Origin: an uncultured Devosia sp.
GTDB lineage: Bacteria > Pseudomonadota > Alphaproteobacteria > Rhizobiales > Devosiaceae
Direction of reading: 5' to 3'
Length of the DNA stretch: 6,592 nt
Assembly: GCA_946480655.1 (NCBI GenBank)
Contig: CAMLKN010000129.1
Span: 1-6,592, forward strand
The position numbers were made by a program, and so were the translations under genes. Each line of letters starts with the position of its first letter. The stretch's first letter is position 1. The notes beneath the pieces are model-generated. The model was not told where the DNA came from and ran no database searches. It worked only from the letters and a program-made list of their open reading frames with translations. Positions 1 to 6,098 of this stretch are shown here, in pieces.

Positions 1-1457
1 TGCCGCTGGAGAGGGCCGAGGGGTTCAGCTTCTCCCGCCTTGTGCAATCCCTGCGCACTTCGATCGGTAACCGCATCGACACAGTTCTTGCGGGTGATAC
101 CGCGGCCATAGCCAAGGCCATGGTGGTTGGCGACCAGAGCGCGATCTCTGACGATATCCGTGACGTGATGGCCGCGGCGGGCCTGGCCCACATCTATTCG
201 ATTTCGGGGTTACACTTGTCCATCGTCGCTGGTGGCATCTACTGGCTGCTCCGCCTGGCGCTGGCCTCTCTCCCCGGCCTTGTTGCCTGGCCGGTCAAGA
301 AGATTGCTGCCCTCACCGGCATCGTCGCCGCCTTTCTCTATCTTCTCCTCGCCGGCGGGCTCGACAATGTTCCTGCCTTCCGTTCCACCATCATGCTTGC
401 GCTTGTGTTCGGCGCGGTCCTGGCTGGCCGGCAGGCGCTCACCATGCGCAATGTGGCAATTGCGGCCATCGTTATCATCCTCATTGATCCGGCCAGTGTC
501 TTCCGCCCGAGCTTCCAGCTTTCCTTTGCGGCGGTGGTCGGGTTGATCGGCATATTCGAACTGCCACGTCCAATGCCACGCCCGGGCGCGAGCTCCCTGC
601 GGCGCATCGGCAATGTCGTCCTGGCAACGGCCTGGACGAGCCTGGTGGCCGGTCTCGCCACCCTGTTGTTCTCGGCCTATCATTTCCAGCAGACGGCACC
701 CTTGGGTGTGCTGGGCAATGTGCTGGCACTGCCCTTTGTCAGCCTCGTGATCATGCCATTCGGCGTGCTGTCCGTGCTTGCCATGCCGCTGGGCATGGAT
801 ATGCCCTTCATCCTCACGATGGGTTGGGGCATTGACCGGATGGTCGACGTTGCTGTTCTGGTCGCCGGTTGGAGCCAGGGCTGGACCGGCAATCCGCTCC
901 TTGCGGAATGGACCCTCTTGCTCGGCCTGGGGGCGCTGGCCTGGTTTGCCTTCCTGGAAAATCACTGGCGGCTGGTCATGCCGATTGCCATGGGCACGGT
1001 CATCCTGGTCTTCGGCTTCGTCCCAAGGCCCGACATCCTTATTGCTGACACGACGCAGGCAGTCGCCATACGCGACGGCGAGGGCATGGCGCTGGCCAGC
1101 GGTCGCACCGGAAGCTTTGCCGTTGATGTTTGGAGCGACCACTACCAGATCGAGATCGCGCCGACCCATCCGGGCGCCCGCTGCGATAGCCTGGGTTGCA
1201 TCGTGACCACGCCCGACTACAGCATTGCCATCGTAAGCGGCGGCGCCGCCTTTGCGGAGGATTGCGGTCGGCACGATCTCCTCATCGCACGCATCGATCC
1301 ACCGCAATACTGCAATCCCGCTGGGCGGGTGATCGGTCCAAACGCGCTGGCGTCGGGTGGCGTTCACGCCCTGACCTGGAACGACGGAGCCGGGCGGTTC
1401 GAAGTTCGCCCGGCCATCGCGACGACTAGCCGCCCCTGGCGAGTTTCGCCACCGTGA
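1..1457 (+). CDS. comEC: ComEC/Rec2-family DNA-uptake channel protein, 5' partial
   Basis: Inner-membrane protein of the family that carries single-stranded DNA into the cytoplasm during natural transformation. The frame is open from base 3 with no start, so the N-terminus (usually an OB-fold region and the first membrane helices) lies outside. A GTG at 42 is just an internal Val codon. Numbering from it, the competence-domain signature ISGLHLS is at residues 54-60, followed by hydrophobic segments near 60-75, 88-106, 115-130, 137-149, 158-172, 193-212, 222-248, 290-304 and 311-327. The motif NVLALPFVSLVIMPFG (225-240) is typical of the family. The last 140 or so residues are soluble, with Cys at 381, 386, 408 and 424, and show no HxHxDH metallo-beta-lactamase motif. 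Its stop lies inside the oppositely oriented beta-galactosidase gene. The family is clear; whether it supports transformation here is unknown. Confidence 0.93.
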   Translation, partial: PLERAEGFSFSRLVQSLRTSIGNRIDTVLAGDTAAIAKAMVVGDQSAISDDIRDVMAAAGLAHIYSISGLHLSIVAGGIYWLLRLALASLPGLVAWPVKKIAALTGIVAAFLYLLLAGGLDNVPAFRSTIMLALVFGAVLAGRQALTMRNVAIAAIVIILIDPASVFRPSFQLSFAAVVGLIGIFELPRPMPRPGASSLRRIGNVVLATAWTSLVAGLATLLFSAYHFQQTAPLGVLGNVLALPFVSLVIMPFGVLSVLAMPLGMDMPFILTMGWGIDRMVDVAVLVAGWSQGWTGNPLLAEWTLLLGLGALAWFAFLENHWRLVMPIAMGTVILVFGFVPRPDILIADTTQAVAIRDGEGMALASGRTGSFAVDVWSDHYQIEIAPTHPGARCDSLGCIVTTPDYSIAIVSGGAAFAEDCGRHDLLIARIDPPQYCNPAGRVIGPNALASGGVHALTWNDGAGRFEVRPAIATTSRPWRVSPP

Positions 1458-3387
1458 CACCGGCCGCGGGAATGTCGGCACCACCCAGGACGTAGCCCAC
1501 CTCGTCTTGGGCTGGCGTCAAGACCTGGTCGGTTGCGGCATAATTCACATAGACGCGGAAATTGCCGCGCACGCGGCAGCGTACGCCGGCCGGGAGCTCC
1601 AGCGTCGGCGTATCTGCCTCCGCAATGAGATAGTCGACGACGCGCTGCATCAGCGCCTTGTTGCCGCTGGCGGCGAGATAGAAGAGCTTGCCCTGCGACA
1701 ACAGGACCGGCACGCCTTCCGCGTCCTCCATGACAACTTCCGCGGAGCCCTCGACCTTCTCGCGCCATAGCCGTGCCGCGCCGCCGCCCTTGACCGCAAC
1801 CTCAATGCCCTCGGGCAGGCTGTCGACGCGGGCGACCCGCAGGTCGAGCAGGTTGCCGCCAAGGTCAGGGCCGAGGCGCGGCGGGATGGCGAAATGTCCG
1901 GTCTTGGAACCGGAACGCGGCCCGACCAGCAGATAACCCTCGTACTTGGCCACGGCCTCGCGTAGCGCATCAGTCCAGGCCAATAGCGCCGGAATGGCAA
2001 CAATGTCGTAACCGGTCAGGTCCGCGGTTGTTGGCGGCAGCACATCGACATCCAGCCCCCGCTTTCGGAACGCTGCATAGAGCCCACGCACGTGATTGCC
2101 ATGACCGAAGCCCTTTGCCTGCGGTTGGATTTCCCAGGCCCATTCGCTTTCGTAGTCGAAGATGAGCGCAATCCTGCCCTTGGCCACAGCACCGTCAAAG
2201 CCGAGTTCCCTCAGCTCTCGTGCCACCTGGCTTGCTTCGTCATAGGCCGGCGCCGGTTCGCTGTCGGGCCGCAGAAGGCCGGCATGCATCTGTTCCTGCG
2301 CGAAGGGCGCCTGACGCCAACGGAAATAGGAAACGACCTCGGCCCCATGGGCAAAGGCTTCCCAGGCCCAGAGCCGCGCCATGCCGGGCAGGGGGTCGGG
2401 ATTGGCATCGGCCCAGTTCACCGGACCGGGCTGCTGTTCCATGATCCACCAGCGCCCGTGACCCACCGTGCGATAGAGATCGTGGTGGAAGCCGGCATTG
2501 TCCGGATCGCCCTGGCGCAGGTACTGCGCCTTGTGTTCGTCGCTTTCGTCGCTCTTGGCCAGGTGCCCGATGGGATAGGAATCCCAGCTCGCCACGTCGA
2601 GGCTTTCCCCCAGCCTGTAGTGGTCGAACTCGCTATATCGGCTCATGAAATTGTGGATGACCGGAAGGTCCGGGCGCTTCTCCTTGAGAATATCGTACTG
2701 AACGGCATTGAAGGCCGAAACCTGGTCGGAGGAGTAGCGCCGGAAGTCCAGTTCATGGGCTGGGGCCGCGTCGCAGACAAGCAGGTTCGGGAGCTCGATC
2801 TGGTCGAAGCGATTGTATTCCATGGACCAGAACACGTTGCCCCACGCCGTGTTGAGCGCATCGATGGTTCCGTACTTCTGCTCTAGCCAGAGCCGGAACC
2901 CTTCCAGCGCTGCCGGCGAATAGGAATAAGTGGTGCCGTGGCAGCCATATTCGTTGTCGGTTTGCCACCCGGCAAGAGACGGGTGATCACCAAGGGCCTC
3001 GGCGAGAATGCGCGTGATGCGGGCGCATTCTTCCCGGTAGCCGAGATGGGAGAAGTCATAGTGCCGGCGGGACCCGAACCCCCTGCGCCGCCCGTCGCGG
3101 TCAACCGCCAGCATGTCCGGATGCTTGTCGATCATCCAGCGGGGCGGCGTGGCGGTGGGCGTCCCGACGATCACCTTGAGGCCATGCCGCCCCAGCACGT
3201 CCATTGCCCGGATCATCCAGTCGAGCTGCAGGTTGCCTGGTGTGGGCTCCAGCCGCGACCAGGCGAATTCGCCGATGCGCACATAGCGGATGCCGACCTC
3301 GGCCATCCGGCGGGCGTCAGTTTCCCACCAGTCCTCGGGCCAGTGTTCGGGATAGTAGCAGACGCCGAGGGTGGGGCTGATGGTCAT
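1426..3387 (-). CDS. GH42 beta-galactosidase
   Basis: A 653-residue family 42 glycoside hydrolase that removes terminal beta-D-galactose from lactose or other galactosides. With no signal peptide it should be cytoplasmic. The TIM barrel covers about 1-385 and opens with LGVCYYPEHWPEDWW (8-22). The general acid/base is Glu146 in TDNEYGCH and the nucleophile is Glu317 in WWIMEQQPGP, both at the spacing expected for GH42. A central trimerisation-type domain follows (about 395-600, starting GRIALIFDYESEWAWE), then a small beta domain to 653. The ATG at 3387 is chosen because homology starts there; an extension to 3507 would add 40 low-complexity residues overlapping the lactonase gene. The upstream ribosome site (GAGA, 3393-3396) is weak, and the lactonase stop is only 7 bp away, so translational coupling is likely. 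The cysteine metal site of some GH42 enzymes is absent. Last gene of the operon. Confidence 0.95.
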   Translation of the reverse strand: MTISPTLGVCYYPEHWPEDWWETDARRMAEVGIRYVRIGEFAWSRLEPTPGNLQLDWMIRAMDVLGRHGLKVIVGTPTATPPRWMIDKHPDMLAVDRDGRRRGFGSRRHYDFSHLGYREECARITRILAEALGDHPSLAGWQTDNEYGCHGTTYSYSPAALEGFRLWLEQKYGTIDALNTAWGNVFWSMEYNRFDQIELPNLLVCDAAPAHELDFRRYSSDQVSAFNAVQYDILKEKRPDLPVIHNFMSRYSEFDHYRLGESLDVASWDSYPIGHLAKSDESDEHKAQYLRQGDPDNAGFHHDLYRTVGHGRWWIMEQQPGPVNWADANPDPLPGMARLWAWEAFAHGAEVVSYFRWRQAPFAQEQMHAGLLRPDSEPAPAYDEASQVARELRELGFDGAVAKGRIALIFDYESEWAWEIQPQAKGFGHGNHVRGLYAAFRKRGLDVDVLPPTTADLTGYDIVAIPALLAWTDALREAVAKYEGYLLVGPRSGSKTGHFAIPPRLGPDLGGNLLDLRVARVDSLPEGIEVAVKGGGAARLWREKVEGSAEVVMEDAEGVPVLLSQGKLFYLAASGNKALMQRVVDYLIAEADTPTLELPAGVRCRVRGNFRVYVNYAATDQVLTPAQDEVGYVLGGADIPAAGVTVAKLARGG

Positions 3388-3394
3388 GTTCGTC

Positions 3395-4270
3395 TCAGAT
3401 GGTGATCTTGGCTTCCGGCAGGCCGGCAATGTCGAGGTCGATATAGAAGATGCCGCCTGCGACTTTTTCCGCCGCCCTCTGCTCTTCCGACATGTTCTTG
3501 TTTGCACTGGTCAGGAACAGGCGTTTGAGATCCTTGCCGCCGAAGGCAGGGCAGGTTACCTGGCTCACCGGCACATCGACGATCCGGTCGATCGTACCGT
3601 CGGGCGCGTAGCGGATGACACAGGAACCGCCCCAGCGGGCGTTCCAGAGGTAACCCTGGCTGTCGACAACCGCCCCATCGGGATAACCCGGATGGTCGGC
3701 CACATCGGCGAACAGTTCCCACGCGCCGACCGGCATGCCGGTCGCGGGGTCAACCGCACACTTGAGGATCTTCTGGTCCGGTGTGTCGGTCCAGTAGGCG
3801 ATGCTGCCATCGGGCGAAAAGCACGTCGCATTGGGAATGGCGACGTCGCTGATGATCTTCGTCAGCTTCCCGGCGCGATAATGATAGACCGCTCCCTCCT
3901 TGGGCCCCTCGTCCTTCACCATGGTGCCGATCCAGAAGGCGCCGGAAGGATGTACGCGGCTGTCGTTGGTTCGGTTGGCCGGTATGTCGCTTTCGATGTC
4001 GACGACGAGACTGGTGTCGCCGCTCCACAGATCAAAGCGCTTGAGGCCGGTTTCTGTGGCCAGGGCCAGCGTGTCGTCGTCGATGATTGCCGCCGCGGCG
4101 ACGATCTCCTCAAAGTGCCACTTGTTCTCGATCACGCCGTCTGCGTTCGCCGCAAAGAGCGTGCGATTGTTGATGTCGAACCAGAAGAGTTGCTGCCGCC
4201 CGGCATGCCAGAACGGGCCCTCGCCAAGGGCGCATTGGCTATCAACCAGAAGCTTCGCGGTCTCGTTCAC
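3395..4270 (-). CDS. SMP-30/gluconolactonase/LRE-family sugar lactonase, probably galactonolactonase
   Basis: A 291-residue six-bladed beta-propeller of the SMP-30/regucalcin family, which hydrolyses sugar lactones using a divalent metal. The three family metal ligands are visible: Glu17 (ALGEGPFW), Asn147 (AIPNATCFSPDG) and Asp198 (YPDGAVVDSQGYLW). Likely substrate-contacting Arg100 and Asn102 lie in ANRTNDSRVHPSGAFWIGTM. Length is normal. The start is GTG at 4270; its first bases form GTGA with the dgoA stop, a 4-bp overlap, and a good ribosome site (GGGAG, 4278-4282) lies 7 bases upstream. No secretion signal is seen, so it should be cytoplasmic. Placed between the 2-dehydro-3-deoxy-6-phosphogalactonate aldolase and a beta-galactosidase, it most likely opens galactonolactone to galactonate. 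Substrate cannot be read from sequence: gluconolactone or arabinonolactone are alternatives. Confidence 0.9.
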   Translation of the reverse strand: MNETAKLLVDSQCALGEGPFWHAGRQQLFWFDINNRTLFAANADGVIENKWHFEEIVAAAAIIDDDTLALATETGLKRFDLWSGDTSLVVDIESDIPANRTNDSRVHPSGAFWIGTMVKDEGPKEGAVYHYRAGKLTKIISDVAIPNATCFSPDGSIAYWTDTPDQKILKCAVDPATGMPVGAWELFADVADHPGYPDGAVVDSQGYLWNARWGGSCVIRYAPDGTIDRIVDVPVSQVTCPAFGGKDLKRLFLTSANKNMSEEQRAAEKVAGGIFYIDLDIAGLPEAKITI

Positions 4271-4878
4271 TTGGCTTCTCCCTTGTCATAAGCGGCAACG
4301 GCAAGGCCGGCGCGCTCCGCCACCTGTTCGACGCTCATGCCAGGCTTGAAGATGTAGGTGCCGAGGCCGAACCCCGTGCAGCCCACCGCAAAGAACTCGT
4401 GGAAATTGTCCGGATTGGCGCCGCCAACCGCATAGACCGGCATGGAGGGCGGCAGCACCGCCTTCATCGCCTTGATGCCCTTTGCACCAAGGACTTCGGC
4501 GGGAAAGAATTTGAGGCCGGTTGCGCCGGCGCGGATGGCTGCAAAGGCGTCAGTAGGCGAGAACACGCCGGGATAGGATTGCAGGCCTAACCGCACTGTC
4601 TCAGCGATCACTTCGGGATTGGTATCGGGCGAAACGATGAACGTGCCCCCGGCTCCGGCAACGGCCCGGACATCTTCGGGCGTAAGCACCGTTCCGGCGC
4701 CAATCTCGGCGCGATCGGACAAGGCCGCCGCGGCACGCGCGATACTGTCCACTGCATTGGGCGAATTGAGCGGCACTTCGATCAGCGTAATGCCGGCCTC
4801 GACCAGTGCGGTGCAGACCGGAATGGCCTCTTCGGGTGTGATGCCGCGAAGGATCGCGATGATATGACGATGGGACAA
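4267..4878 (-). CDS. dgoA: 2-dehydro-3-deoxy-6-phosphogalactonate aldolase
   Basis: Class I aldolase that splits 2-dehydro-3-deoxy-6-phosphogalactonate into pyruvate and glyceraldehyde 3-phosphate, the last step of the De Ley-Doudoroff pathway. It is 203 residues, close to E. coli DgoA. With the chosen start, IIAILRGITPEEA is at 6-18 (Arg11), catalytic Glu34 is in LIEVPLNSP, and the Schiff-base Lys123 is in GLKFFPAE. These match Arg14, Glu37 and Lys126 of the E. coli enzyme with a constant offset. YAVGGANPDNF (149-159) is part of the phosphate-side loop. The PLNSP after Glu34 favours the galactonate enzyme over the gluconate one (Eda). The start is TTG at 4878: GAGGA sits 7 bases upstream, no in-frame ATG occurs near the N-terminus, and the longer reading from 4953 would overlap dgoK by 65 bases with unrelated residues. 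It lies 10 bp after dgoK and overlaps the lactonase by 4 bp. Confidence 0.93.
   Translation of the reverse strand: MSHRHIIAILRGITPEEAIPVCTALVEAGITLIEVPLNSPNAVDSIARAAAALSDRAEIGAGTVLTPEDVRAVAGAGGTFIVSPDTNPEVIAETVRLGLQSYPGVFSPTDAFAAIRAGATGLKFFPAEVLGAKGIKAMKAVLPPSMPVYAVGGANPDNFHEFFAVGCTGFGLGTYIFKPGMSVEQVAERAGLAVAAYDKGEAK
4278..4282 (-). promoter_or_regulatory. Ribosome-binding site deciding the GTG start of the lactonase gene
   Basis: GGGAG on the minus strand lies inside the last codons of dgoA, 7 bases before GTG 4270. With the GTGA stop/start overlap it points to coupled translation of aldolase and lactonase. Confidence 0.65.
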
Positions 4879-4885
4879 GGGCAAA

Positions 4886-4890
4886 TCCTC
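4886..4890 (-). promoter_or_regulatory. Ribosome-binding site deciding the TTG start of dgoA
   Basis: GAGGA on the minus strand begins inside the dgoK stop codon (4889-4891) and is 7 bases before TTG 4878. Ribosomes finishing dgoK would be placed directly on the dgoA site, which suggests coupled translation and supports TTG as the real start. Confidence 0.65.
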
Positions 4891-5806
4891 AGGCAAGCGA
4901 AGCGCGGGCGGCCTTGAGGCCGGCCAGGACAACTTCGGTGGAATCAACGACACGACCAGTGACGCCGGTCATGGCCAGCACTCTGGCGTAGAGCCCGCAG
5001 AGCGCGGAAGAACCGATCAGCGGAACCGGATCGGTGCCGATCTGGTGACGATTGGCGGCAATCTCTGTACCGATCAGCAAGCCCGACAGGTATCCGGCGC
5101 ACCAGCCGGGTGACCGCCCGGAGAGAAGGGCAGAGGCCCGCACGCGGAACAACTGGCCCAGCAAGGCCTCGGGATGGTCTAGCCCGGCGCGCGCTCCGGC
5201 GTCGAAACCAGCCTCGCGCTCCGGCCCGTCGAGGTCGCCGCCAAGAGAGTGCCGAAGCACGGAATGGGTCTTCAGCAGCTCGAACATTTCGCCGGTCATG
5301 GCGGTCGAGAAGCCCTCGATGCGCGTGCCTACGAGGCGCGCCCATTTCGAATGCGTGCCCGGCATGCAGACGAGGCCGGCATAGCCGGAGATCGTCGTGG
5401 AAAGGCCGAGAAGCTGCGTTTCCTCCCCGCGCATGACGTTTTCGGCGGCACCGCGCTGGCAGACCCCCGGGAGGATCGATACATGCAGCCCGGAGCCCGG
5501 GACCGTCGGATGCACCGCGCCGCGACCCAAGGCCGCCAGATCCGTTGGCGCGTCGAGATAGGGGGCTTCCATCCAACCCTGGCGCGCGCCCGCCATGCCG
5601 CACACGACGACGTCCAATGCTCCCGCCCCGGGGGCGAGCTCGGTCACGATCTCCGTCAGCGCCCCGGGGAACTGGTCGGGCGCAAGCTTTCCCATGCCCT
5701 TGTCCGAGCTGGCGGATGCCACAACCGCTCCCGCCGCACCAATGCCCCAGGCGCGCAGATTGGATGTCCCCCAATCGACCGCGATCCATGAAATCGTCCC
5801 AGTCAA
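4889..5806 (-). CDS. dgoK: 2-dehydro-3-deoxygalactonokinase
   Basis: ATP-dependent kinase that phosphorylates 2-dehydro-3-deoxy-D-galactonate at O6, making the substrate for the next gene, dgoA. The 305-residue protein is slightly longer than E. coli DgoK (292). It has the N-terminal phosphate-binding motif IAVDWGTSNLRAW (8-20), NVMRGEETQLLG (123-134), CMPGTHSKWARL (147-158), TAMTGEMFELL (168-178) and GYLSGLLIGTEIA (238-250), all typical of DgoK. The start is set at TTG 5806 because the motif begins a few residues later, as in E. coli. GGAG lies at 5817-5820, 10 bases upstream, with AAGAG closer, so the ribosome site is modest. A longer reading from GTG 5920 adds 38 basic residues with no resemblance to the family. 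First gene of the minus-strand operon, facing the divergent dehydratase gene across 292 bp. Confidence 0.93.
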   Translation of the reverse strand: MTGTISWIAVDWGTSNLRAWGIGAAGAVVASASSDKGMGKLAPDQFPGALTEIVTELAPGAGALDVVVCGMAGARQGWMEAPYLDAPTDLAALGRGAVHPTVPGSGLHVSILPGVCQRGAAENVMRGEETQLLGLSTTISGYAGLVCMPGTHSKWARLVGTRIEGFSTAMTGEMFELLKTHSVLRHSLGGDLDGPEREAGFDAGARAGLDHPEALLGQLFRVRASALLSGRSPGWCAGYLSGLLIGTEIAANRHQIGTDPVPLIGSSALCGLYARVLAMTGVTGRVVDSTEVVLAGLKAARASLA

Positions 5807-5951
5807 GTTGCTCTTGCTCCCTGTTTGGCCTGTTCGGCGCGCGACCCTAAAGCCCCGCCCGGTTACTGGCCAGACCGATTCTCTTGGTGACCTGCAATAT
5901 CGCAAAGCCTTCTTCCGCACCCATCCGCAAGTAAGCTCAATCGGTGCGTCC

Positions 5952-5965
5952 GGCAGATTTCTGCC
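5952..5965. repeat. 14-bp inverted repeat, GGCAGA-TT-TCTGCC
   Basis: Two perfect 6-bp arms are separated by TT. It shares its last three bases with the longer palindrome that begins at 5963, so the two structures could not form or be bound fully at once. It may be a regulator half-site array or part of a mutually exclusive RNA fold. No regulator is assigned. Confidence 0.45.
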
Positions 5966-5980
5966 ACTCTACAGGGTGGC
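5963..5980. promoter_or_regulatory. 18-bp near-perfect palindrome, candidate operator
   Basis: GCCACTCTACAGGGTGGC pairs at every symmetric position except one T/G (5968 with 5975). It lies just upstream of the plus-strand TATGAT, over where its -35 would be, and just downstream of the minus-strand TACAAT. A protein bound here could therefore control both directions. On the plus strand it is followed by TTTT, so a short hairpin (7 pairs, 4-base loop) resembling a weak terminator or attenuator is an alternative. The role is inferred from position and symmetry only. Confidence 0.45.
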
Positions 5981-6034
5981 TTTTCCGAATTGTATGATTT
6001 TTTGTCGCCAACCCATTCACACCGCGATTGAGCG

Positions 6035-6053
6035 TGGTAGAAGAACGCTACCA
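6035..6053. promoter_or_regulatory. Inverted repeat TGGTAG-N7-CTACCA, candidate operator
   Basis: Perfect 6-bp arms at 6035-6040 and 6048-6053 with a 7-base spacer. A second pair, AGCGT (6031-6035) and ACGCT (6045-6049), is offset within it. It ends 45 bases before the dehydratase start, so it should lie in the leader or near the transcription start. Arms of this kind occur in GntR- and LacI-family operators, but no regulator gene is in the window to match it. Confidence 0.4.
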
Positions 6054-6063
6054 AGGCCCTCAC

Positions 6064-6081
6064 ATCCGCGCCCTGGCGGAT
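6064..6081 (+). repeat. Small hairpin in the leader of the dehydratase gene
   Basis: ATCCGC (6064-6069) and GCGGAT (6076-6081) can pair across a 6-base loop in the plus-strand transcript. The stem ends 4 bases before the AAGGAA ribosome-binding sequence, so it may affect ribosome access or message stability. The pairing is seen; the effect is inferred. Confidence 0.35.
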
Positions 6082-6085
6082 AAGC

Positions 6086-6091
6086 AAGGAA
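6086..6091 (+). promoter_or_regulatory. Ribosome-binding site of the dehydratase gene
   Basis: AAGGAA sits 7 bases before ATG 6099. It fixes that start and is the strongest start context in the window, in contrast to the TTG and GTG starts of the divergent operon. Confidence 0.75.
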
Positions 6092-6098
6092 CAGGCAC

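Larger units (their letters stand above)
5807..6098. promoter_or_regulatory. Divergent promoter region between dgoK operon and dehydratase gene
   Basis: This 292-bp non-coding gap must carry the promoters for both transcription directions. It has an AT-richer core around 5981-6004, unlike the GC-rich flanks. Within it, TATGAT on the plus strand (5993-5998) and TACAAT on the minus strand (5989-5994) each match five of six bases of a -10 box and overlap, but neither has a convincing -35 partner, so an activator or a non-consensus sigma-70 promoter is possible. Several inverted repeats (listed separately) surround this core. No open reading frame here resembles a gene. Confidence 0.6.

Noticed and set aside
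210..1484. Long 424-codon minus-strand reading frame opposite comEC
   Set aside because: Composition is Arg/Gly/Gln/His-rich with no recognisable domain, typical of the antisense frame of a GC-rich membrane-protein gene; the plus-strand frame has clear ComEC motifs.
2092..2886. 264-codon plus-strand frame opposite the beta-galactosidase
   Set aside because: It lies wholly inside a gene with intact GH42 catalytic motifs, has no ribosome site of note and no family resemblance.
3388..3507. Longer N-terminus for the beta-galactosidase starting at 3507
   Set aside because: It would overlap the lactonase gene by over 110 bases with low-complexity residues; GH42 homology starts just after ATG 3387.
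3371..4291. 306-codon plus-strand frame opposite the lactonase
   Set aside because: It is an antisense mirror of the SMP-30 gene, whose metal ligands and start/stop overlap support the minus strand.
4879..4953. Longer N-terminus for dgoA starting at 4953
   Set aside because: It would overlap dgoK by 65 bases and adds residues absent from the family; the TTG at 4878 has a well-placed ribosome site.
5807..5920. Longer N-terminus for dgoK starting at GTG 5920
   Set aside because: The added 38 residues are basic and unlike DgoK; homology begins just after TTG 5806.
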